64,000 bases of DNA from Dreissena polymorpha (Eukaryota; Mollusca; Bivalvia; Myida; Dreissenidae), in assembly GCF_020536995.1 (NCBI RefSeq), contig NC_068359.1, forward strand, positions 106,587,257-106,651,256, written 5' to 3'. Below, in pieces: positions 1 to 11,300 of the stretch. The position numbers were made by a program, and so were the translations under genes. The notes under the pieces were generated by a model that saw only the letters and a program-made list of their open reading frames with translations, did no database searches and was not told the origin of the DNA. Positions within the stretch are counted from its first letter, which is position 1. The number at the start of each line of letters is the position of its first letter.

Positions 1-824
1 TTATTTTTTGAGAAACGTATTGAATGACATATTTATATAATTCGACGCACGTGATGGAATGAACATTTTTAATGTAGTGCACGGGGATAAGGTATGATTG
101 ATTTTAGTTGTAATCAAGTGTGACACAATACTGATTAGATTTACTGACCTTATTTAGCCTTTAGAGTCACCACATAGACTAAATGGCATATGCTGCTAAT
201 CAACGTTAACAATAAGAGTTATACAAATAAATACACGTTTAATCCGTTAGAGTCAGAAATTCATTATTAATAAGTTTAAATAAATTGTATATTAGGAAAA
301 TGGTTTAACAATAAAGCAACACCACAACATATAGTTTAACATTTACAAGTATTTAGTTAATGCAGAATCGTTATTAAAACAAAATGTGACATGTATACCT
401 GGAGGGCATAATATTATGTCAGCCGACTGTCCTTAACATTTCAGAGGGGATTGAAACACTTCCGTAAAATGCATAATGCATATTAACAGAACGTCGTTAT
501 TTTCTTAAACATAAAAGAGTTCACACACATAAACGTTTTCATTGAAATAAGACTGTTGGTAATAATTTTCAATTAAACGTTCATTTGGAAACTAAGACAC
601 TCGTGATGGTCAGAAAAAATGGTTGAAGTAAGGCGCTGCTTAGGGATGTGTAGAATATCAATATCGTATTGGTTGATCGCGGGCTTATCAGGTCCTTTGC
701 TTGACAGCAGGTGAGTGGTCTATTGATGTAGTGTTTAATATACATTGTAACATATAGTTTTTTTATCAGAACATAACACACAAAAACCAGCGTTCCTTTA
801 CCCATAGCCCATGTTATAACACAG
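1..824. other. Non-coding stretch upstream of protease exons
   Basis: AT-rich sequence. I looked for the protease exon with the catalytic His (an AAHC-like motif) on the plus strand and saw none, so that exon is probably left of the window or in an unrecognised form. The only longer open frame (581-805, minus) has no recognisable motif. Nothing else supported. Confidence 0.5.
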
Positions 825-1009
825 TATGTACTACGCCTTTGTAGACCACTGGTATCAAGATATCGCTCTGGTTCGCCTAGCGTCCACTGTCAACCCGGGG
901 CCAGATGGACCCCAGGTGGCACCCGTGCAACTCCCGGCACCACGTGATTCATCATTTCCGGCCCTTGGTGACCGATGTCAAATCATGGGATGGGGATGCA
1001 CTTCAGCAG
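825..1009 (+). CDS. Protease exon with catalytic Asp
   Basis: Acceptor ACAG at 821-824 and donor GTAAAC at 1010. Encodes the QDIALVRL block (catalytic Asp) and the MGWG strand. The exon ends in phase 1, matching the next exon. The ATG at 826 lies inside the domain and is not the true start. Confidence 0.85.
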
Positions 1010-1864
1010 GTAAACATGTACTATTATTACTGTTTGCTAACTGGTGTACTGTTTCAGTGTTATTAAAACTAATCGTGCCTTTATATTTATACTAAATGGG
1101 GTATTGTGTTAATTGGATTAGGTTGTAAAGTGCATTGCAGATATTGATAATTATTACGAGCGAAATGTTCTTGCGAGGTTTTAAAAATGCTATTGTTTCT
1201 ACGGGTACGCCTTTGAAAACCTGTTATTTCCGTGACTACTAAGATTATGTTTGCAGGTGGTGGTATTTCCCGGTACGCCCAGTCCATTGAGCTGCCCATC
1301 CTCGAGGACCGGATGTGCGAGTCCTTTTACCGGACCCGCTCCATGTACGGCCGCCTGTGTGCAGGCTTCAAGTCAGACACATCCGCAAAAGGGATATGTC
1401 CGGTAAGCACCGCTCACACACCGCTCACACACCGCTCATACACCGCTCACACACCGCTCACACACCGCTCACACACCGCACACACACCGCTCAAACACCG
1501 CTCACACACCGCTCACACAGTGCTTTGTTATCCAATTCAAACACTTAAAGGGACTTGCTCACAGATCGGTACAATTACATAAAAGACATACCTTATTTTT
1601 TCAATCATAAGAAATTCCGTTGTAATAAGATATTTCTGCCATAGTAAGCTATCATATATTGAAGTGATAGTATAACTGACGGTAAGACGTCCCCTGTTTT
1701 AGGGTGACTCCGGCGGGCCGCTCATGTGCCGCACGTTTACGGGGGAGACCGTGCAGGTCGGAATCGCAAGCTTCACGAGCCGGGACAGCCCGGAGCGGTT
1801 CCCGGCAGTCTTCACACGAGTATCTGACTACGTGGACTGGATACGCCTCTATACGCGTATCTGA
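825..1864 (+). CDS. S1A (chymotrypsin-family) serine protease, C-terminal part, three exons
   Basis: Exons 825-1009, 1257-1402 and 1703-1864 join in phase with GT-AG introns and end at TGA 1862-1864. The translation carries the catalytic-Asp motif (QDIALVRL, about residue 12 of the visible part), MGWG, a CAGF motif, the catalytic Ser motif GDSGGPL opening the last exon, and a typical end (VFTRVSDYVDWIRL). The residue six before the catalytic Ser, which sets S1 specificity (Asp189 in trypsin), is Gly, so trypsin-like Lys/Arg specificity is unlikely; an elastase- or chymotrypsin-like pocket is inferred. The His-bearing exon, signal peptide and start codon are not seen. Such proteases are usually secreted, in digestion or immunity; which applies cannot be told. 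About 164 codons of a ~230-residue domain are present. No polyadenylation signal was confidently placed. Confidence 0.88.
1257..1402 (+). CDS. Protease exon with CAGF block
   Basis: Acceptor TTTGCAG ends at 1256; donor GTAAGC at 1403. Starts with two bases completing a Gly codon and ends in phase 0 just before GDSGGP. Encodes SIELPILEDRMCESFY and LCAGFKSDTSAKGICP. Spacing to the catalytic Ser makes the 189-equivalent residue Gly. Confidence 0.85.
1408..1519 (+). repeat. 11-bp minisatellite at the start of the last protease intron
   Basis: About ten near-perfect copies of an 11-bp unit (core ACCGCTCACAC) begin five bases after the donor site of the 1257-1402 exon. The open frames across it are by-products of the repeat. 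Confidence 0.85.
1703..1864 (+). CDS. Protease last exon with catalytic Ser
   Basis: Acceptor TTTTAG ends at 1702. First codons give GDSGGPLMC with the catalytic Ser; 53 codons then TGA. Phase 0 start fits the previous exon. Confidence 0.88.
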   Translation, partial: GDSGGPLMCRTFTGETVQVGIASFTSRDSPERFPAVFTRVSDYVDWIRLYTRI

Positions 1865-4800
1865 CCTTGCTAGATGTAAAATTTATACTGTATTATGTTA
1901 CGTGTTCGTGTACATTTGAGTTTTAAACTCTAAAGCAAATGAAAGTTGCGAAACATTTTCGAAGAATTTTTGTGATTTTTTTTCCAAAACCCCATGTTCA
2001 ATATCTCGAACCTGCTCCAGGTATATTTGAACATACACTCATTAATAGCCTCGAAAGTAGATCTGGTCAGTTTGGAATACCTGAGGTGATGCCTTTTTAC
2101 GTGATAACAACAATGACCAGCAAAGCACACCTTGTACAACATACACGGTTTATTTTCCTTATGATGTTATATCGGAAGCAACAGGCTTATTGAAACGCTC
2201 TCGAGTCCGTGTCCTGTGCCTAGAACCAGTTGTCTTTGTGGGAGATCTTAAGAACGCCCCCACAATGGGATCGAACACGTGACCTCTCGGTCCCTAGGCG
2301 GACACCATATGCAATCAACCACAACGACCTTATGCCTCCTGAGGTTGACCAACTTGCACCGCTTGTGTATAACGGCATGTTTTCAAAATTTTGAAAAAGA
2401 TGCAAACCACAATTATAGATAAGAGAAACAGTTAACATTTGAGTTCGACCTCAAAGATTGAATAGACCATAACAATGAAGTGTGAATTGACCATTACACT
2501 ATACTTTTTGCTCAATGAAAAGCTCGGACCAGCGTTAATAAAGTGCTCCCTTTTTCCATTTAATTGGGTGGTATAACCTTTAAAGAGGCAACACAAATCG
2601 TGATGAGTAAAATATTGATGCTGCGCACACCGTAGGTTTATGTTTAGACCAACTGAATTTGAAATCCTTTGCTTCACGGGGAAGTAAAGGGCTCTGAAGT
2701 GCGATGGAGTTCAATTTTTTACCTGTATATTTTTTACACGATAGTATGTGTACTTGATATAATATTAAGCCTATACACAAAGGTCTCGCATCCGGTCGGG
2801 TAATTACCTGACAATCAACGTTGAGCTCAAGACGGTCATTCCATTTAAAGAAATATGACCGCACTACTTTCATCAAATAAGCATGCGAAATTATTTTTAT
2901 TAAAGTGCATACATATATATAAAAGTAATTTATACTATACGACGTGCGTGGTATTTTACAAGCACTTGATATAATCTTAAATAGGCTAACATAAGTCATT
3001 CGTTCATACTAATATCTTCAAAAAATTAGGATATCTTCAGCTTTAATCGTTACCTTTTTTGTTTATTATACTCAAGCTTCTTTCCAGTTTTGTAGTATAT
3101 TGAATAACAGAAATCTCAAAAATCTCTTTGCAACACATGTTTCTTCATAATTATGTAGAATTTACTTTTCTTATTACATTTCATTATGATCGCATTAAGA
3201 AAAAAGATCGAGCTTTCAACTTGAAATACGAAACAAAAAGTGTTTGGTCGGCATCAAAAATCAAAATTACTGAAAATGTGCATTGGCGCCAACTCCTTTA
3301 TTAGCGCCACCTCATTGGCATTGGCTCCACCTCTTTTGGAAAGACACCGAATTATCTATTATATCGACAAGAAGCCAATATGTTTGTGCATCGGAAAACG
3401 TAATGGTTTGATGTTGTTCGTGATTTCATTGGAAATTTGCTCGTCACGCAGGCAAAATACATCGATTTTATGTTAAAATCTTTACCATGTCACAACTTGT
3501 AAAGGTCATCACGTTTCCAAATGGGTTGTTATTATTTATTTCAGTACATGTATGGATGAATAAATCTTCGCTGAATCGCACTACATTGTCCGATTTTAAA
3601 TATAATGCAAACAAATGTTAAAACGCATATACAACTTACTCACCCTGTAGAATTATCCGTGACATTTAATAACATCCTGTCATTGGCTTATTCATCAATG
3701 CATTGCAAAAAGGAGGTGGCGCCAGTGATAAACGGCCGTGAAAATACTACATTTGAAATGGCATTGATAGTGCAAAGAGTGGCGAATTCAAAAATCAGAT
3801 TGGTAGGCAGAATACAACTTTGATAACCTGATAAACGATTAGATTTAAGACAAAATACATACAATAAACGGAGACAGTAACTGTTGGTGAGTTCTACTGA
3901 TACGCATAAATCGATTGAAACCGTCAAACTGATCCAATGTTAATCCATGAACACAACCCACACATTTAAATTAAATCTCATTTAAATTTAGATATATTTT
4001 CGAAGTTATCGGGACCCTCCCTGAGATATCGGTAATTTAACAAATTAATAACAGGAAATACCTCGTCTATCTCGTCACGTGATGCTGCGTTTATCAATCG
4101 TTCAGTTGACTCATTATAAAGTAGGGACAGCACATTTAAAGCCTTTCAATGTACTGTTATTATATGGCACATTTTTCACGAAAGAGGTAATATGGCCCCT
4201 TTTCAGGTCCCTGCCATTTTTAGAACAAAATGTATATTGTAGACGTAGTATCAATAGATACTTCGTAATACATCATCATTTGCAGAACAGATTGGAACAT
4301 AGACATTAATGATTTGTTTATTAGTATACACATATTGATTGACAATATCAAATATTATCAACATAACGCATGCAACAACTGAATTTAGCAATAATAATAT
4401 AAAGAATATATGGGTTTATAAACTTTATATGTAAACAAATCTCATATGTAAATAAAAGTTTATAAAGAAAACATTCATTTTAAATTGAACAATGTATAGC
4501 GCGTCCTGGATGTCCCCGAAGTATATGCTCGAGTCGATAACAGTGCAATACTAGTATATGTCCTAGATATATATAAGTCATGATGACAACAAAAGCGCCT
4601 AGTCCATCGACCTTGAAGTGTGGACGATGTGATAAGTAAATGCGATTGGAGCATAGAAAACATAGAGCATAGATTATTTTCATCATGCTTTTGTTGTAAG
4701 AACATTAGCCGAGCATGCTTTGTCAGCAGTGACTTCCGGTGTGTTTGTTGACTATTGTCGGCAGTGTCCAAAGACGTACTGCTTGTATTATTTTGGAATT

Positions 4801-4995
4801 TCCATGGTTTCATTCGCAACTTTACGAATAAGTCATCCCATGCCTGTTATGGCCACATGTCAATGAACTTACATACACTTTCTTCTTTGACACACACGTA
4901 TATTGACACACATAATTTTTTAAGAAATACTCGTACAGAGAACACTTTGATAGCATATTTGACAAGAGATGGAAGAACGTATCCCCGCGGTCGTA
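1865..4995. other. Intergenic region between protease and CDF gene
   Basis: Tail-to-tail interval between the plus-strand protease and the minus-strand transporter. It holds a tRNA-like SINE head near 2225-2335 and a weak inverted repeat (about 3282-3300 versus 3708-3726, 16 of 19 positions) that could mark a small TIR element. The 139-codon minus frame at 2580-2999 has no recognisable motif and no splice context. Both 3' UTRs must end here but I could not place the ends. Confidence 0.5.
2225..2335 (-). repeat. tRNA-derived SINE head, minus strand
   Basis: Read on the minus strand the segment has an A-box-like GTGGTTGATTG and a B-box GTTCGATCCCA at tRNA-like spacing, with no matching acceptor stem. 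This is what a tRNA-derived SINE promoter looks like. Its 3' extent is not resolved. Confidence 0.5.
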
Positions 4996-5300
4996 TCACA
5001 CTCTCTTGTGTTCCGTGTTGGGATGATGGTTGAACTCATAGTCTATGTGCACGAACGCGCGTTCCACTTCCGGTTGCGACTCGATCTTCTGCTGAAGTGG
5101 CTCAGCGATATCGTGCGCCTCTCGCAACGTCATGTCCGGCGGCAGAACGATGTCAACCTCAACAAGGAAGTTGTTTCCGAAGTGGAAAGCGCGGACCGTG
5201 TCCACCTTCTGTATCTTCTTGTGGTGGTCAATACAGAGCCACGTGATCTTGCTGATGAACTCCGAGGTCGCCGTGTGGCCCACGATCATCTTGATCTGGT
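4996..5300 (-). CDS. CDF exon 10 (C-terminal cytosolic domain and stop)
   Basis: 305 nt from acceptor CTGTGCAG to TGA. Encodes QIKMIVGHTA, DTVRAFHFG, VEVDIVLP, REAHDIAEPLQ and VERAFVHIDYEF, the ferredoxin-like C-terminal domain of CDFs, ending NTEHKRV. The opposite-strand open frames over this exon are shadows. Confidence 0.93.
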
Positions 5301-8300
5301 CTGCACAGGCAAGGGTTATGTTAAAACATTAGTATTTATTTCATTCAGTAAGCCATATTGTATAAACAATGAACTAAGTATGAATAACTACAAGCTGTTA
5401 TTGCTCTGTGTCATAAAATACACAGTAACAAAGCAGTTTATATAAACAATAATGAGAATGTTTGTATAAATTTATCGGTCAAATAAATAGTTACTATCAA
5501 CCGAGACGTGTACTTTCCAAAAGAATTAAACCACAATGCTGCTTATCAAGCATACCATTTAGTTGTCTATCCGTCTCTACCAGGCGTGTTTGTACTCACC
5601 CCATCCCGTGATGCACCAGTTGACGATTATGTAGAGACTTATACCGATGGCTCCTATAGGGTCCAGGTACACGAGTTCGCCCACACCCACCTGGGCCTGC
5701 ATCTCCTTTGAACCTGAGGGGGGACACGGGTAGTAAGTGCATGGATCAAAGGGCCACAAAAAGTAAGCTTTAAGAGAGCTCAAGCCTTCGAAAAGACTTC
5801 CCCAAACCTACTTGACATATTTTACAATTAAATAGTCTGATAACGGATCTTCTTGATATACTTTTTTTCAAATTACTAAAGAGAATAAATGAATGCAGTT
5901 TTTGAAATCCTTTATCAAACATTATTTTAAGTCATCAAATTGCTTATTTAGCACTACAACAACCTGGGGTTAGAGAGAGTCGACGCACAATGCCCGCTAT
6001 ATATACCTATATATCCGAATACGATGGCGACGCTGTTGGAGAGCACGTCATTCCGGTGGTCGAGCGCCAGGGCCTGTACTGTGGGGTGGGGCACGCGGCG
6101 ACACAACAGGAACAGGATCAGCTTCACCACTGTAAATGAAGACAAGTAGCAAAAAACGGCTTACACGCTTTCACTATGTCAGGAGATACGTCGATAAGGA
6201 AAAATGAAACAGTGTAGATCACATGGCCATTAGGTACGCCAAGTATGGAATATGAACTAGAACCAGGGGATTTAACTGGTACATGAAAGACGTCGAAGAG
6301 TTAAGCATGACTTGCGTCAAGAGAGACGCCGAGCAGGCAACATGCAACAATATAATAATAGGTGCTACCATATTTTCGAGCAAAAGCTTATTTGATAACC
6401 ATCTATAATAATACATAAATCAATAAATATCAGGACATTCTTATGTACAAAAAACGTACAATGCTTTCAATAAAAAAGTAATTTAGCAAAACAATCAAAT
6501 CTAATTTCTTGATTTAACAAAATTCTTTTTGGATATTCAACGCTGTTGTTAGATCTGATATCTTATATATGTTTTGCGGAATTTGTTAATATCGTGAATT
6601 CAACGCTGGCTATGTCGCTCTTGATATGGTATCTCCCCAGCGACTGTAAGATCATCGGTTCAATCCCCAAAATGGTGGCTCTCTTTAGATTTCCCTTAAG
6701 ACACCAAGTACTGGTCCTACCCAGGAAACGTACTCAAGGATGCCTCAATTAGCCTCGAAGCTTAAATAAACAAAAAACAAGCTGGTCAAAGCTATTGAAA
6801 ATAGGATAAACCAAGTTAACCTAACAAAAAACATGACGTGTCAACTCAATTATGATTGAACTGATTATCTATGTATAATTATGTAGGAGTACACCCGACT
6901 TGATTGCAATTGATATATTTAATAAATACAGTTATCTCCCGGTGTATTCATTATCTTTCGCCATCTATTGTCGCCAGTTTAAAATTTTGTCGCTACTAAA
7001 AACTAGCTATTTTAGCCACGAGGAAAAATTGTGTCGTCACTAAAAGTGAGCCATTTTATAGCAGTTGATAATTCAAGGCTACACTGCAATCACCTAGTTT
7101 GTGACTGTTTAGTAACGAAATGAATGGGGAAGCGGACAACGACAACGAGCGAGGCATGGTATTGTAATGCGCATGGGGGGGGGGGGGGTAGAGGGTTAGG
7201 GTAAGGGTTAGGGTTAGGAATAGGGATCGGGTTTGGGTTAGGGTTAGCCTTAACCAATACCTTAACCCTCACCCGACCCCTATTCCTGACCCTAACCTAA
7301 CCATAACCTAGGGTTATCTCCCCTATACCATGCCTCGCTCGTTGCAATTGTCCTCTTCCCAAAGAATGCAGACAAACATAATGTTTTATCATTCATATTT
7401 CTTTCTTTGTATATGCTATATAAATCGGTTATCACATGATCTAATTATCTGTCAACCATTTACTTTCAAGGCTTAGCCACAAGCATGAGCATGTACATGA
7501 TTTGATAATACTTTATGTTTATGCAACATTTTATTGAGTCAGACGCTGTCATGCACAAAAACGTGACCATCAATTGGTAAGTGATAAGCGTCCTTAGCCA
7601 AATATATGCGTACAAATACGCTAAATTAAGCGTTTCCGAGACCCCTGGGTCTGGATATTCAGCATTCAAAATTGACACCATTACATGGTTATGAATGGCG
7701 ATAAAATACTTTACAACATTTAGTTGCACGTGAAATAATAGTAACACAATAAGTAATACTAAAACACTGTTATCAACTTAGAAGAAAATTAGCGTACATA
7801 CAAAGCGATATTATATTTGAAACAATATATTTCGGTCAGGAGAGAAGCTTAGCAAGAATGATGGACTAGTGGGTATCGATGCTTAAATAAATAGGTCGCA
7901 ACTAAAGCTGGTTAAAGCGTTGAATATAGAATACACTGATTTAACATAATCAAAACAAAATAATTTGTGAAATCAATTGTGATTGCGAGGATCATCAATT
8001 AATACTTGTATACAAGTACAGCATACGTTTTGTAATTGAAATGTTTTATAAATACAGGTATCACGTTGGGTATCACTTAATTTTTGCCGTCCATTGTCTA
8101 TAGTTTAAAATTCTGTCGCAACTAAATTCACCTGCCATTGTGTAGATACTAAAAATCTGTCGCCACTAGAACGAGCCATTTTGTAGCAATTCATAATTCA
8201 AGTCTACACTGCATACACTTACTTTGTAGCTGTATAATAACGAAATGATTGCAAACAAACATAATGCCACATATTCCATATTATTTATTATTCATTAATT

Positions 8301-11300
8301 CCAATAAAATGAAACATACAACGGACATAAATATATCGGTTATATCATGAGCTTATCTACTTTCTAGGCTTAGCCGCTAGCAGAAGCATGTACATGTTTT
8401 TAGTAATACTTCATGTTGTGCAATGTTATATTGCGTCAGACGCTGTCAAGCAAACTAGGTGTGTCCCGGGGACTCTCGATTGATTAGCAATAAGCGCCCT
8501 TTGGGAAATTTATGCGTACAAATACGCTCAATTAAGCGTTTCTGAGAGACCTGCATGACCGCCAGACATAACCTATACATGTATGTACAGAATATTATCA
8601 TAATTATACTATACAGAGCATATAGGTAATGTATGGCGATAAAAACACTTTACAACATATAGTTGCAAGTAAAATAATAGTTATACGATTACTATTACTA
8701 AACCACTTTCAAATATATATGCGCTTTCATTTTTAACCAGGTTTTCCAAATGAAAAAACTGATTATTAGATCGGCGAATGCGGGCGGGCTGGCGGGCGGG
8801 CGGGCGGGCGGAAAAAGCTTGTCCGGGCCATAACTTTGTCGTTAATTGTCAGATTTTAAAATTATTCGGCACATTTGTTCACCATCATTGCACAGTGTGT
8901 CGCGCGAAAGAATTACGTCGATATCTTCAAGGTCAAGGTCTCACTTTGAGTTCAAAGGTCAAAAATGAACATAAATGAGCTTGTCCGGGCTATAACTATG
9001 TCATTCATAATCAGATTTTAAAATAATTTGGCATATTTGTTTCCCATCATTGGACAGTGTGTCGCGCGAAAGAATTACGCCGATATCTCTAAGGTCAAGG
9101 TCGCCACGACTAAAAATATATTGATTTTGAAACAAGTTGGGTAACTGTGATGAACAATCAATAACAATACACATTTTGAGTTGTCTCCCTTTATCAGACT
9201 TTTTTTTATATTGAAAACCTAGTTTTGTGACAATTTTTTCCTTTGTCTCTCCTTGCATCCAATTATATTAATTAAATTAAATTTATTTCGGAATATGTTT
9301 CGCGTTTGTTCAATTCTGTTTTTACAGGTATACCTTACTTTAAAAAAGCACCCACGTCCGAATTGTTGTCCCGGCAATCCAGACAGTCTTGTTTAAACTT
9401 GTGTTTTTCACAGAAATTGCGTAGCACGTTATACGTCATAAAGAAGTAGAATGAAAATGCAAATGCGGAAAGCTTGTTCGATCATAAATTTAAGTTAAGG
9501 ACCAAATATGATGCCATGTAATGTAAACGATAACATACGGCAGAGCTGGGACGGGCGTCTGTTATCGGCTCTAGACGTATAACGGTCCGGGCCGATTATG
9601 GACAATAGACGATCATAGGCTATTGGAGATCACTTGGTCAGGAGAGACGTCGCGTAGGAAAAGTGGACTAGCTGATAATACGTGGTCAGGAGTTGTTTAG
9701 TAGAAAACAGGGATTCAGTGAATGGTTCATTGATTTGTCTGAAACGTTCATACGCAGATGGGTAATGAATAGACGAAAATGTGAATGGGCAAGTCCCTGT
9801 TTTATTGTTATGTTCTTTATCGTCAAATGCTTGTAACCTCTGTGTACCATGCATCCCTTACCGACAGTGGTGGAGGCGATACCGATGGTGACGTAGTTCA
9901 TGGCTGGCGGGTCGCTGGAGCCGTCTGACAGGCCGATGATCTTGGTGCACGACTCCTTGATGATCTGAAGGGACGCCACCGACATGATCACCGACAGGAT
10001 CACAATCGACAATCGGCTCCAGGCGGCTGCGACCTGCCGAAGAAACGAGGAAAAGAATATTAAAATGTTATATCATCATCATCATTTCCACGATCACCAT
10101 TCACATCACCGTGTATATATCTAAATACATCATGTCAAACCTACTCATCCTGTGTACCTTGCGGGTAGACATATCTGTCCGTGTTTTTGACGGCCCGTGT
10201 GGTGATCCAGATAACGATGCCGGACATGAGGTCTACCGTGCTGTCTACGAGGCTTGAGATGAGAGAGATGGAGCCGGACATCACCACGGCAACTACTTTG
10301 ATCACCAGCAGCATCTGAAAACACCCATAAGAGGTGCTATTGGTAAAATGTATTAATTTTTGTTAGAATTTTGTCTTTATTTTATGTATATCAACACACT
10401 TGTAGTTCCTGGAATTAGAAACAACTTTAAAGAGGTCAAAGATCAACGAAACAAAATCTTAAATTATGTTAATATGAAATGCGTGTCTTGACGTTATCAC
10501 TTCTTCACCAAACGCTAACGACTTCACTAACTATAAATGATCATTGAAGTATTATACCTGTACACATTCGACACGATCTTATTAACGTATCAAGAAAAAT
10601 TACACCAGTTATAAATTGAAATAATGGAACAAGGACAAAACGCTTATCATATGCTGGAAACGAAGTTCAGGACAGTAATGTGCTCGTTCTTTACTCACGA
10701 GATTCACGAAGAACGTGATCTTGGCGTATGTGGAGGCCCTCTTGCGGAGTTGGTTGATCATCTCCGAGTTCTCCATGGCGTCGTCCAGTTCTAGCCGGAT
10801 CTCCTCGAACTGATTGATCAAGTGGTCCTGGCTTTTGTAGAAACTTCTGAGTGTTCACGAGAATGAAATGGTCTGTTATGCAGGATCAGATACAAGGACA
10901 GTAGCGTCGGTTTTACAGTCTTTGATACAGCAACGGTCAGGTCGGATATACAGGGTCAGATACAGTACGACACGTCAGTTATAAAGTCTCAGAAACAGAA
11001 AACGGTCACGTCAGTTATTGAGTATTACAGACAGGAACAGTCACGCCAGTTATACAGGCTCATATATAAAGCCAAACCTTGTTTGTGAAACTGAGTCTTG
11101 CCAACGAGGCATCAAACCAGGGAAAAATCCAGCAATAAATGCAAATAAAAAACTGAGCGGTATTTCCAGACTCTTAAACTATCCACAGAATTGATCGAAA
11201 TATAGGAATAGGAGGAGGTTATTTACAGCATCTCTTTAATGCATCGTCATGGACGAACTACCTGACCTAACAAGTGAATGTGAAATCGTCAAAGGTAAGG

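Noticed and set aside
2580-2999. 139-codon minus-strand open frame
   Set aside because: Composition follows the AT-rich background, no domain motif, no convincing splice sites; treated as accidental.
3240-3476. 78-codon plus-strand frame
   Set aside because: No motif and only partly overlaps a weak inverted repeat; likely accidental.
4969-5445. 158-codon plus-strand open frame, the longest in the window
   Set aside because: It is the antisense shadow of the conserved last exon of the CDF gene, whose minus-strand translation has clear family motifs.
7160-7315. Ancient chromosome-fusion point marked by head-to-head telomere repeats
   Set aside because: The neighbouring paralogous copy preserves an empty site and the insert has element-like arms, so a mobile hairpin explains it better.
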